This document shows positions 51,765-62,279 of a stretch of 64,000 bases of DNA, in pieces. Under the pieces are notes generated by a model that worked only from the letters and a program-made list of their open reading frames with translations, had not been told where the DNA came from and ran no database searches. The DNA lies in NCBI GenBank assembly GCA_026770025.1, contig JAMXDE010000006.1, forward strand, positions 930,001-994,000, in the 5' to 3' direction. This stretch comes from Craspedostauros australis. Taxonomy: Eukaryota; Bacillariophyta; Bacillariophyceae; Mastogloiales; Achnanthaceae. A program made the translations under genes and the position numbers. How positions within the stretch are numbered: the stretch's first letter is position 1; the number at the start of each line of letters is the position of its first letter.

Positions 51765-52491
51765 TCACTCTTCTCGGTCCACTGCTGACCGAGGCTGGAT
51801 GATATCTCCCTTGTGTCTGTCGTAGATCTCTTTTTTCGTGTTCTTGGTGAAGCCGTCTGCAATGTTGTCCTCTGAACGTACGAACCGGGCTCTAGCCTCT
51901 TTGTTCGCAATCAGCTCTCGGATGAAGTGATGTCGGATATCGATGTGTCTTGTTCTGGCCAATGTAGATGGGTTGGAAGCGATGAAGATTGCTCCCACGT
52001 TGTCAACCATCACGTCTGTCGGCTTGTGTATCTCCAACCCGATGTCACTTATCAATTGCGTCAGGAAGCGGATCTCCTTGCCTGCTTCCGACAGTGCAAC
52101 GTACTCTGCCTCCGTTGAGCTCAGTGTCACGCTGCGTTGTGCCTTCGATCTCCAGATGATAGGCACTCCCTGTAGTAGGACGAGGTGTCCTCCCACACTG
52201 ATGCGATTGTCCTTGTCACCAGCGAACTCGCTGTCGGTGTACACCACAATCTTCCATGCATCGTTCTCCAAAGGTTTCGGTCTCATCTTCAGACCGTACT
52301 CCCTCGTGTCCGACACGAACTTCATGACTCTCAGCATCTCTTTGTATGCTGCGGCCGTTGGTCCGTCCAACACCTTGGTCAGCTCTCGCACTGCATTGGC
52401 GATGTCGGGTCTTGAGTGTTTCACCAGGTATAGCAGCATCCCCACTCCGCTTCGGTAGTTGCTGTGTCGCTGCTTGTCGACCTTTGGTGAG
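51765..52491 (-). pseudogene. Copia RNase H region, out of frame with pol
   Basis: Encodes the RT thumb/connection (GMLLYLVKHSRPDIANAVRE) and the copia RNase H (YTDSEFAGDKDNR, SSTEAEYVALSE, HIDIRHHFIRE). All catalytic acidic positions appear present. The frame is offset from pol; adding one AG to the (AG)7 run at 52495-52508 would align them, so slippage is the simplest cause. It has no ATG near the junction apart from MGMLL (52445). Confidence 0.88.
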
Positions 52492-55400
52492 TCACTCTCT
52501 CTCTCTCTGGATGCCTTGTCCCGGCGTCCCTGGTGTACCGTATCGTTGCAGCTTCATCACGTCGTCCTTGAAAGTGCTGACAATGTTGTTGATGATGTGC
52601 GGTTGGTTCACCCAGCAATTGGTTTCGTCGTGGTTGAAGTTGATCTTGCAACTGAGATAGTCTTCGAGATCTTCTTCCACCTTGATACCGAATCGCTTTG
52701 CCTTGATGTCCCCCACGAGGTCCTTCAGCTCCTGTTCATCCCCGATGCACAGGCAGTCGTTGACGTAGGTTCCGATCAGTAACAGTCTCCCTTCCTGATT
52801 CCGAATCAGGAGGCATGGATCCACCTTGCTCTGTCTGAATCCCATTTCGATCAGGATGTCGACCAGCTTCTTGTTCCATTGCCTGGCGCTCTGCACGAGC
52901 CTATAGATCGTCTTCTTGAGCAACAAGCATTCATCGGCCTCATGCCTCATGCCTTTCGGGCATTGCATGTAGATCTCCTCTTCGAGATCCCCATGCAAGA
53001 ACGCTGTCTCGAAGTCGATGATGATGCAGTCCATTCGAAGAAGCATCTTCATGGTTAGCATCACTCGGTAGGTAGCGTCGTGGATCACCGGTGCATGGTG
53101 CGCTGAGAAGTCGACTCCTGCAATCTGGGAGTACCCACATGCAACCAGTCGGGCGCGGAACACGCCGTTCCTCTTCTCCTTGAACACCCACTTGGTCTTC
53201 ACGCATCGTCGGTCGTCTGGCATCTCACTCTTTTTGATCTTCTGCCATACTCCTCTTCTGGCCATGTCGGTGAACTCCTTGTTGATAGCCCCACGCCACT
53301 TCTCTCTCTTCTCGGGATCAGCATGATCCCAGCACTCCTCGAACGTTGTTGGATCCAACATCACAGCCGTGTTGGCTTGTTCGGACCATTCACCATTCCG
53401 TTCGTTCTCAACATCCTGACTCGCAGCGATGAAGTCGATAAGTCTCATCCTCCCTTGGGTAGTATCAATCATCATGCTGGCGACGTCTCTGTTGAACATC
53501 GACCCATCTGTGTGGAAGTTGGGTCCTCCAGTAGCCGCGGGGACTATCATCGTCTCCTGCGCAGTGTCATAGCCATCCTCATCTCCTGATGCTGATGCTT
53601 CGCCTGCCTCCGATTCCGAATCCGATTCTGATTCTTGTTCCCTCTCCTCTTGGGGAATCGGTGAGTTGTTGTAGCCGGCCAGGCCACTCACTATTCTCGG
53701 TACGCGCGCCAATGGTCTCACGGGAGTGCGAGCAGTCGATTGCTCAATAGCCGAATCGATCCGCCCCGCACGGTCATTGTCCCTTCCGGTTTCATCGCCC
53801 TCATTATTGTACGATGGTTCTTCCCCTTGGGTAGGTAGCAAGTCATCTTGCTCGTAAGCGGTGTCATCTGTGTTTCCTTTTGTGTGTCCGGCTCTTCCGC
53901 TCCTCTCTGCGACGCCGATCTTCGCGTTCCTCGCGATATTCGAGCTTCGCCCCCAAGTCACTCTCTTTCTCTGGATTGCATCTCCAGTCTCAGAGTCGTC
54001 GTCATCCAGATCATATATCACCAACCTGTTGGCATTCTCAACACCCTTGAATTGCCCATACGACTGGTTCATCCATGTCACGTCTCGCGTGATTAGGATC
54101 CTTGCCGTTGCGAGGTTCATCATTCGGTATACACCGCTCGCATGTGACTGTCCGTATCCGACGAACATAGCAGGTTTGGACCGATCGTCCAGCTTCGCCT
54201 TTATCACTCGGCCTCCGATGAACACCATGCCAATCTCGCCGAACAAACGCAGTCCGTCCACGTATGTGGGTGTCTGCCCATTGAATAGTACGCAAGCCGG
54301 TTCTCTCGACTTCGTTCCAATGATGTTCTCGAGTTGCGTTGCTGTTCTTGCTGCTTCAGCCCATAGCTTTCCTCGTAGATGCTTTGGTAGGTGGGTTTGA
54401 TTGAGCATCGCCCTGACCTTTCCATATAGCACAGCGAACTTCCGTTCCACGCGACCATTCTGCTGTGGAGTTGAAGCTGCCGTGTATTCGAACGTCGGGC
54501 CGAATCCCTCCTTGAGTAGCTGCGCCTCTGCGCTGTAGTTCTCTCCTGCGTTGTCACATCTGATATTCTTGACAGTCACGTTCTGATTCGCCTTGAGCCA
54601 TCTCAAGAGCGACATCATCTTCGATCCCACTTCACTCTTCTCTTTGATGAAGTAGCTCCAGCAGTAGTCGCTGTAGTCGTCAATGATCAGGAGCCAGAAT
54701 TTTCCGCGACCAAAACTGTACGTCTGGACACTGGAGGTATCCATGAACAGCCGTTCGCCAACTCTGCTCGCCTTCGCCTGTGACATTTTTGACAAACATT
54801 TTTGTCGAGATTTGCCGATAGCACAGTCCTCACATGGATTCATTCGTCCTATGACATTCCATCCGTATCGCGCAGCAGTGCGCGAGATAGTGTAAGTGTC
54901 AACGTGGCCTAACATTTTATGGATTTGATTGATGTCGACCGCCTTGCCGGTGGACACACCAATGTTTGCCATCTCATGTTCGGCTGGGACCGCCACCATG
55001 TTCACGCCGGAAACGAATCCACTGTGAGTCGCCATGATGCGGTCGAAACGGATACGCAATCCGTTCTTCTCGAGAGCCATCACCACACCCTTGTTGCTGA
55101 TGTCGAATCCGCTTTCGAGTGCCTTCGTGATGCTCAGGAGGTTGACCCAAAGCTTGGGGACGAACTTCACCCCCTTGAGGATGATGATGACCTCCGAGCC
55201 ATCCTTCTGCATCACCTTCATGCGTTTGTCGCCCACCTTCGTTGCTTTGAGGTAGCGCCCGCTTCCCACCTTTACTGCGAAGCTCGCGAGGCGCACGTTG
55301 GTCATGCCCTCGTCGCTGTTGGTGAGATGGCACGATGCTCCCGAGTCGCCAAGCCAGGTGTTTGCCTCGTGGCGATCTGGCGCGATGATCTTCTTGCGTT

Positions 55401-57306
55401 CGCCGGCGTCGTACATGTCGCCGATCACCATGGCTAGTTCATGCGCATGGTTGTACCCGTAGATAGGCAACTCGTCGAACATGTGCCCGTCGCGCACGCC
55501 GTTGTCCGATGGATGGTGAATCCAGAGCAGGCGATCCGCGGCCATGGCGCTCATACACGAGATCAGGTTCTTCGGGAGTGGCGGGAGACGATTCTCCTCA
55601 AGCAAATCGTTGATGTCGATTGCCTTGCTCGCCACGTCGTATGCTCCGATCACGCCGATGGTCATCAGCATGAAGTACACATTCCGCACTTCCATGGGGT
55701 TCTCGTCGATGCCTTGGTATGCCTCCATCGCGTCATAGCAGATGAGCGAGAGGTCGGAACGAACATCGTTCGCAGGCATCACGTTGGACAGCGAGCATCT
55801 CACCGCATAAGGAGGGCTGTCGCTTCCAAGGATTTGGCGCCGTTGGAGCTTCTCGGCTGGTGTCACAGGCACGTCTCCCTTTGGTCCTCCTGGGATGAGG
55901 ATCAAGAATGGGCAGAACGGGCAGTCAACACACCACGAGAACAAAGGCCCTTTGGTCAGGCACAGTGGGCACCACGCGTTGTCTCTGTCCCGTCGAGACG
56001 CGGTCTCGATCAATCCGTCCATGTAGGAGCGGATGGGGCGCACGTTGTAAATTGGCTCTGGTCGCCTTGCTGAGGCCGTCGCGCGGAGGTCGATGCCGGG
56101 CATCGCAATCTCGTTGCTTTCGGTTTCGTCAGCTTCGCTCTCATTTTCGATGTTGCGCGCGATTTCTCCATCCTCTGCGATTTCGTGACACAACATCACA
56201 TCATCGACGGTGACCAGCGCGACGTCGTCCATGCTGTCCATCCCGTCAGTAGCCACATTGGCTGAGTCTGCGTCCTTCATCGCTGCTTTCAACTTGAAGC
56301 ATTGCAAGATTTTGTGGCCAGTCTTGCCACAGAACTTGCACTTGCCGTTGAAGCCTCCGGCGCTGAAGTTGCCGTTGTTGCGGTTGCCGTTGCTGCGGTT
56401 GCCGTTCTTCTTGGCGCCACCGCCTTGCTTGCCGTTGCCGCTCTTTGTAGGGGAGCGACAGTCCGCCTTCTTGTGTCCGTAGATGCCACAGTTGCGACAG
56501 TTGCCCTTGAAACCGCCGATCGCAGCCAAGGCCATCTCCTCCTTGCCATGGTTGCCTCCTTCGCGCTTAGAACCATGTTTGGTATGGTGGCGGTCGTAGG
56601 TGAGGCACACGGCCTCGCGGATGTCTTCAACTGTCATCTTGTCTTCTTTGCCTGCGAACTTGAGCTCTATGAGCTTCACGTCCATCTCGTAGTCTCTCCC
56701 GAGAGCGTTGAGTACAAGCATGTTGTATTGCTCGATGTCGATCTTCACGCCAGCATTCCCCAAACGGTTGCAGAACACCTCCATCTCGGTGAGGAACGAA
56801 TCAGGGCGCTCGCCCTTCTTCAACCGCATTCCGTTGAGTTGAGCCAACAGCTGCGCCTTCACTGGTGCAGTACGTTGCTCGTAGATGCGCTCGAGCGCCT
56901 TCCACGCCTTGCGTGGATCACCATCTTCGTAGGTACCGCTCTTGCATCCCAGCACAGCCATGAAGGCAACATTGCCTTCTGGAGTTTCATGGTTGATAGC
57001 CATGGTCAGTTCTTCAAACGCGTACTTCGCCAACGCCTTCCAGTACTCAGCCTTCTCCGTGTAGGACATGGCTGACACCTTCTTGGGTTCCCCCGTACCC
57101 GAGTCTCCGCCCGTCGTCGGGCCAAGACCGGACGGTCCAAGAGGTTCATCCTTCACCACCACGGCATCCGCAGCTTGGAGGTAAAAGTTCCCGTAGCCCT
57201 TGCGTTCAGCGCGGGTGAGGAACTTAGCGCTCCATGCGTTCCAGTTGGACTTCTTTCCGTCGAACACGATGGGGTAACGATCGGACTTGCCAAAGAAGGA
57301 GCTCAT
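52492..57306 (-). pseudogene. Copia gag-pol polyprotein (gag, protease, integrase, reverse transcriptase)
   Basis: Continuous frame of about 1,604 residues from ATG 57306. Gag has two CCHC knuckles (CRNCGIYGHKKADC and CKFCGKTGHKILQC). The protease active site is DSGAS (about 55331-55345). The integrase has an HHCC zinc region (HKMLGH...CEDC) and the core Asp, Asp, Glu (MDTSS, RCDNAGEN, PQQNGRVER). The RT begins AHHAPVIHDATYRVM and has DFETAFLHGDLEEEIYMQ. The RT catalytic box reads YVND (52756-52767) instead of YVDD. The frame ends early at a TGA after an AG run (52492), cutting off RNase H. It is treated as a damaged gene: the product could still supply gag and integrase. Confidence 0.9.
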
Positions 57307-57393
57307 GATGATGGTGGTGGTAAGGGTGATGGCGAGTGTTGCTGTGCTGATGGTGGTAGAAACGTAGGATTTCAATCGTAACGTTTCGAAACG

Positions 57394-58183
57394 TGTTGGA
57401 AATCCGGGGTTATAGATATAGTCTAATGCTTATTAAACTGTACCGTTTTAGAACTGTGAGAACAACATACTCCTTTCTCAAATCGTCAACTCGTTTGCCC
57501 ATGATGATGCTGATGGCCTCCTGTAGTTGCCCCTCATGATCATCATTGCAGTCTCTCTCTGTCATGTCCATTTCATTGCTCATGACAAGTGCATTTCATC
57601 ATGCTCAGCTGTTGAGAGATCAGTCTACACTCCTGAGGCGCATGCATGCCGATGCTCGATTCACTCTCTTCTCATCAGACATCCATCACTCATTCAGTGC
57701 ACTCTTCCGTGTTGTTCACTCACTCTTCTCACATGTCCACCAACATTCACACTTGCTCAGAACATGGAGTTCTGGCACGATCAGTGCAGTCCTTCAATGC
57801 TGTTCCAGTCCGCGCTTTGTTCTCCTTCGCTGGTTCTCTGTCAGTCACGTAATCATGTTCTGGGTTCCGAGCGACTCAACTGTGATAGCGCATTCGCATA
57901 GATGTTTCAGGTTAACCGGTCAACCCTCATGCTTGGAACACTTTGGTGTTCCAGTCTCCCTTTTACATCCATCGTTCGCCATGCCAGTTCGTCAATCCAC
58001 TCAAACCATGTCTCACGATTAGTCTGTCCGTCGTCCGTCATACTCTTGACACACAGAGGAGGAGGTCCACAATAGACTTGGGAGCGTGTCCGACTTTGAT
58101 AGATCGGTCAGTCTAATTTTGGTATTATGGGAGGTGCGGCAATCTAGGATAATACGACATAGTCGCACCCTCGATTCCTGACA
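57394..58183 (-). repeat. Copia 5' LTR (right)
   Basis: 790 bp, 5' with respect to the minus-strand element. It should contain the element's promoter. The palindrome CGTTTCGAAACG (57382-57393) directly abuts its inner end where the primer-binding site is expected. Confidence 0.95.
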
Positions 58184-58189
58184 GACACC
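58184..58189. repeat. Copia target-site duplication, right
   Basis: GACACC directly abutting the right LTR, continuing as ATCCGGCAAGATC. The paralogous spacer at 60427-60450 has the uninterrupted GACGTCATTCAGCAAGATC. Confidence 0.85.
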
Positions 58190-58352
58190 ATCCGGCAAGA
58201 TCGTCTGAATAGTACTACTCAAGGACTGACTTCGTCTTGCGTTGAGCCGTAACTGTTCTGTGTGTTTCTAGATTAAGATGTATCATTGATGCTGGATCTA
58301 TTGGGTGTGACATAAACCAGGAACAATCAGAAAAATGACGTGGCAGCGATGT

Positions 58353-58480
58353 GTTTCGAAATGTGATCATTCGTGACACGGTGGGAGGCAATCTGCGCAA
58401 GAGAGACTGCTGCACCGTTCAGGATCTTGACCTTGCACTTGAAGGGATCACAATGAAAGATGAAATTGCGATTGATGAAA
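58353..58480 (-). pseudogene. Decayed P450 fragment downstream of P450-5
   Basis: Aligns on the minus strand with the P450 segment between the K-helix and FxPxRW: TTCGAA, GACACGGTGGGAGG, ATCTGCG and CAGGATCTTGACCTTGC correspond in order to the region coding for the IPKGA and DEPSNRKVKI stretch. It is interrupted by indels and not translatable. It is a remnant of an older array member or of an unequal exchange. Confidence 0.65.
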
Positions 58481-58554
58481 TGAGAGTGATTCTAAAACGA
58501 TCGAATACATGTAGAAATTGCCGTAACTTCGTGACACCTATTTCGTACTCCTCC

Positions 58555-60036
58555 TCAAGGCTTCACCCTCTTCACACGAAGCTTGGTATCGGCGTACTTC
58601 AATAACATGAAAAAGAATAAGTTGCCTTCCTCCACTTCTTCGAACTCATACTTGGACAAGATTCTTGACAATATCAAGTAGAGCTCAGCGATTGCCATCG
58701 ATCGACCAGGACAGTCGCGGTTGCCCAAGGCGAATCCCAGGATGCTGTGTGTCATTTCCTTGGTCGGATTCTTCCATCGACCAGGTTTGAACTGCCCAGC
58801 ATCTTCGAACACCATCCCGTCTCGGTGGGCCGTGATCTGTGGAAGAAACACAGAGGCGCCTTTCGGAATCTTGACCTTGCGGTTGGAGGGTTCATCGAAA
58901 AAGATGAAATCGCGACCGGTGAAGCGAGCCGTCCCCATTGCAGCAACAGGGACCATTCGTTGGGATTCTGTGATCACGCGTTTGAGATGATCACTTGATT
59001 GCGCCGAATCACCCTGCAACAACGATTGCTGCAGCGCCTTCATCTCCTGAGGGTGTTTTGCCAGCAACGTGATGGTGCTGGCGAGTGTGTATCCCGTCGT
59101 CTCGAAACCAGCAATGAGCCAAATAAGTAGCTCCGCAACCTTCTCTTCATCGGACATATCGTACGGATTGGACTCAACCACTTTGATCACAGTGGTGCTC
59201 TCCGACTTGTTGGGATTCTTGCGGTAAGCTTCCAAGACCGTCTTCACGAAGCCCCTCAAGTGGGAGCTGCATTTGTGCGCTGCCCATACTTCTGGGATCA
59301 GAAAACCGAATACCTTCCGCAAGGGATTAGTAGCTTGGCGGAAAGTGAGTTCAATGGCAGCCACCTCAAAGTTGGACGCGAACGAGTCGAAGTCTTCGGA
59401 AGTCGACTTGTATTCGAAGGCCGCCTCCATGATGGTCTTGAATACGATCCCTGTTAGTTCGAAAGATGGATCGAATGTGGCATCAGTATCCACTATCTTC
59501 TCGAGGAACTCTGTTTCCCATTCTTCGACATACTTCGTGCAGATGGATTTCATCCGGTTGATATCCGAAGAGGAAAACGAGTGTGAGACGCTCTTCCTCA
59601 TCTTCTTGAAGAGAGGGTTGAATGTTGAGCGCGTAAGCATTTGTTTGCGTCCCATGATACTGTCGAAATTCGAATAGAGTTGCAACGGCTTGTCAGTCGT
59701 CTTGTCAAGCATAACCTCGCGCTGATCTTTCGCAGCGCAGAGCACGTACGTGCCACCACGGATCGGGAGGTTGTGTTGGAAGATAGACGATCCCAAGGAT
59801 TCTTGCAGCTGGAGATGCCACCATGGTGCTTCGGATGATCCAAACATCTTGACGGACTCCATGATCCCAGCAGGACTCTTCGCAGGGGCATCCTTGGCGG
59901 GTGGTCTGCTCAAGACGACGACAACCCATCCCACCGCAAGTGCCAATGAGATGACGATCGCATCTGCGATGTTGTCTCGCAATGCCATTGCCAAGTCAAA
60001 GTCCATCAACGTGTCTGTCGTTGTTGTTGTGTTCAT
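58555..60036 (-). CDS. Cytochrome P450 number 5 of the array
   Basis: Single exon, 493 residues, intact, of a second subtype shared with P450-6. It starts MNTTTTTDTLMDFDLAMALRDN; the anchor ends in VVVVLSRPPAKDAP. The I-helix is AGFETTGYT (Glu in place of Asp, acidic residue retained), then ESQR, FKPGRW, and heme loop FALGNRDCPGRS with the ligand Cys. The mid-region differs strongly from P450-1 to -3 (DFDSFASNFEVAAIELTFRQ), so the substrate pocket is probably different. Lies in a 2,243-bp tandem unit. Confidence 0.94.
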   Translation of the reverse strand: MNTTTTTDTLMDFDLAMALRDNIADAIVISLALAVGWVVVVLSRPPAKDAPAKSPAGIMESVKMFGSSEAPWWHLQLQESLGSSIFQHNLPIRGGTYVLCAAKDQREVMLDKTTDKPLQLYSNFDSIMGRKQMLTRSTFNPLFKKMRKSVSHSFSSSDINRMKSICTKYVEEWETEFLEKIVDTDATFDPSFELTGIVFKTIMEAAFEYKSTSEDFDSFASNFEVAAIELTFRQATNPLRKVFGFLIPEVWAAHKCSSHLRGFVKTVLEAYRKNPNKSESTTVIKVVESNPYDMSDEEKVAELLIWLIAGFETTGYTLASTITLLAKHPQEMKALQQSLLQGDSAQSSDHLKRVITESQRMVPVAAMGTARFTGRDFIFFDEPSNRKVKIPKGASVFLPQITAHRDGMVFEDAGQFKPGRWKNPTKEMTHSILGFALGNRDCPGRSMAIAELYLILSRILSKYEFEEVEEGNLFFFMLLKYADTKLRVKRVKP

Positions 60037-60797
60037 CGTTGCAATTCAGATCGTGTGATGTTGGTGTTTCCTTTGTTCGATTTGTGAGATTGTGTGAGGA
60101 ATGCGTGGGGTCGATGCGTGATCTGATCATGCTCGTGGGGAGTATGTGGCATGGGGTGAACGAAGAAGGCAACCTTCGTTGGTGGCGGATGTGTCACGAA
60201 AGTCCGATTGATGGCCAATCGATGGATGGTTGCTTCCGCGCATGATCGACCATTATTCCGTTCTGTCGCCGCCACCAACGGCAGTGATCCGGACCGCCAA
60301 AACTGCAATGCATCTCCTGCTACCATCATTGGTGCTCCGTGGGCTATTCTATTCGTACTCCGTAAGTAATACTTCCAGTGCGGGAGACAACAACGTACGG
60401 CTGTCGATAGAACGGAAATGAACAATGACGTCATTCAGCAAGATCATCTGAATAGTACTACTCAAGGACTGACTGCGTCTTGCATTGAGCCATAATTGTT
60501 CTGTGTGTCTCTAGATTAAGATGTATCATTGATGCTGGATCTATCGGGTGTGACATAAACCAGGAACAATCAGAAAAATGACGTGGCAGCGATGTGTTGC
60601 GAAACGTGATCATTCGTGACACGGTGGGAGGTAGTCTGCACAAGAGAGACTGTGGTACCGTTCAGGATCTTGACCTTGCGCTTGAAGGGTTCACAATGAA
60701 AGATGAAATTGCGATTGATGAAATGAGAGTGATTCTGAAACGATCGAATACATGTAAAATTTGCTGTAGCTTAGCGACAACTATTTCGTACTCCTCC
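60037..60797. other. P450 array spacer between P450-5 and P450-6
   Basis: Common promoter of the subtype (60037-60424), then ATGACGTCAT (60425-60434) at the place matching the retrotransposon target, then the downstream flank of P450-6 with a P450 remnant. It is the unoccupied counterpart of the copia insertion site. Confidence 0.75.
60596..60723 (-). pseudogene. Decayed P450 fragment downstream of P450-6
   Basis: Same remnant as 58353-58480, exactly one repeat unit (2,243 bp) away. Keeps GACACGGTGGGAGG and TTCAGGATCTTGACCTTGCG. It was therefore present before the P450-5/6 duplication. Confidence 0.65.
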
Positions 60798-62279
60798 TCA
60801 AGGCTTCACCCTCTTCACACGAAGCTTGGTATCGGCGTACTTCAATAACATGAAAAAGAATAAGCTGCCTTCCTCCACTACTTCGAACTCGTACTTGGAC
60901 AAGATTCTTGACAATATCAAGTAGAGCTCAGCGATTGCCATCGATCGACCAGGACAGTCGCGGTTGCCCAAGGCGAATCCCAGGATGCTGTGTGTCATTT
61001 CCTTGGTCGGATTCTTCCATCGACCAGGTTTGAACTGCCCAGCATCTTCGAACACCATCCCGTCTTGGTGGGCCGTGATCTGTGGAAGAAACACAGAGGC
61101 GCCTTTCGGAATCTTGACCTTGCGGTTGGAGGGTTCATCGAAAAAGATGAAATCACGGCCGGTGAAGCGAGCCGACCCCATTGCAGCAACAGGGATCACT
61201 CGTTGAGATTCGGTGATCACACGCTTGAGATGATCCTTGGATTGTGTCGGATCACCCTGCAACAACGATTGCTGCAGGTCTTTCATCTCCTTCGGGTGTT
61301 TTGCAAGCAACGTAATGGTGCTGGCGAGTGTGTATCCCGTCGTCTCGAAACCACCAATGAGCCAAATAAGTAGCTCCGCAACCTTCTCTTCATCGGACAT
61401 ATCGTACGGATTGGACTCAACCACTTTGATCACAGTGGTGCTCTCCGACTTGTTGGGATTCTTGCGGTAAGCTTCCAAGACCGTCTTCACGAAGCCCCTC
61501 AAGTGGGAGCTGCATTTGTGCGCTGCCCATACTTCTGGGATCAGAAAACCGAATACCTTCCGCAAGGGATTAGTAGCTTGACGGAAAGTGAGTTCAATGG
61601 CAGCCACCTCAAAGTTGGACGCGAACGAGTCGAAGTCTTCGGAAGTCGACTTGTATTCGAAGGCCGCCTCCATGATGGTCTTGAATACGATCCCTGTTAG
61701 TTCGAAAGATGGATCGAATGTGGCATCAGTATCCACTATCTTCTCGAGGAACTCTGTTTCCCATTCTTCGACATACTTCGTGCAGATGGATTTCATCCGG
61801 TTGATATCCGAAGAGGAAAATGAGTGTGAGACGCTCTTCCTCATCTTCTTGAAGAGAGGGCTGAATGTTGAGCGCGAAATCATTTGTTTGCGTCCCATGA
61901 TACTGTCGAAATTCGAATAGAGTTGCAACGGCTTGTCAGTCGTCTTGTCAAGCATAACCTCGCGCTGATCTTTCGCAGCGCAGAGCACGTACGTGCCACC
62001 ACGGATCGGGAGGTTGTGTTGGAAGATAGACGATCCCAAGGATTCTTGCAGCTGGAGATGCCACCATGGTGCTTCACACGATCCGAACATCTTGACGGAC
62101 TCCATGATCCCAGCAGGACTCTTCGCAGGGGCATCCTTGGCGGGTGGTCTGCTCAAGACGACGACAACCCATCCCACCGCAAGTGCCAATGAGATGACGA
62201 TCGCATCTGCGATGTTGTCTCGCAATGCCATTGCCAAGTCAAAGTCCATCAACGTGTCTGTCGTTGTTGTTGTGTTCAT
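60798..62279 (-). CDS. Cytochrome P450 number 6 of the array
   Basis: Single exon, 493 residues, intact and nearly identical to P450-5 (same length, same start). The I-helix is GGFETTGYT and the heme loop FALGNRDCPGRS. Differences from P450-5 cluster after the I-helix: KEMKDLQQSLLQGDPTQSKDH and QRVIPVAAMGSARF, where the DNA follows P450-1 rather than P450-5. Motifs ExxR and FKPGRW are retained. Confidence 0.94.
   Translation of the reverse strand: MNTTTTTDTLMDFDLAMALRDNIADAIVISLALAVGWVVVVLSRPPAKDAPAKSPAGIMESVKMFGSCEAPWWHLQLQESLGSSIFQHNLPIRGGTYVLCAAKDQREVMLDKTTDKPLQLYSNFDSIMGRKQMISRSTFSPLFKKMRKSVSHSFSSSDINRMKSICTKYVEEWETEFLEKIVDTDATFDPSFELTGIVFKTIMEAAFEYKSTSEDFDSFASNFEVAAIELTFRQATNPLRKVFGFLIPEVWAAHKCSSHLRGFVKTVLEAYRKNPNKSESTTVIKVVESNPYDMSDEEKVAELLIWLIGGFETTGYTLASTITLLAKHPKEMKDLQQSLLQGDPTQSKDHLKRVITESQRVIPVAAMGSARFTGRDFIFFDEPSNRKVKIPKGASVFLPQITAHQDGMVFEDAGQFKPGRWKNPTKEMTHSILGFALGNRDCPGRSMAIAELYLILSRILSKYEFEVVEEGSLFFFMLLKYADTKLRVKRVKP

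Larger units (their letters stand above)
50904..58183 (-). mobile_element. Ty1/copia LTR retrotransposon, full length but damaged
   Basis: 7,280 bp, transcribed on the minus strand. It has 790-bp LTRs starting TGTTGG and ending CTGACA, a 6-bp target duplication GACACC, and pol in the order protease, integrase, reverse transcriptase, RNase H, which defines Ty1/copia. It resembles the diatom CoDi type by context only. It is inserted in the spacer between P450-4 and P450-5. The LTRs differ at one position, so the insertion is recent. A short purine run (GGAAGGG) precedes the 3' LTR in the minus-strand sense. Damage: an RT active-site change and a frameshift before RNase H. Confidence 0.95.
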
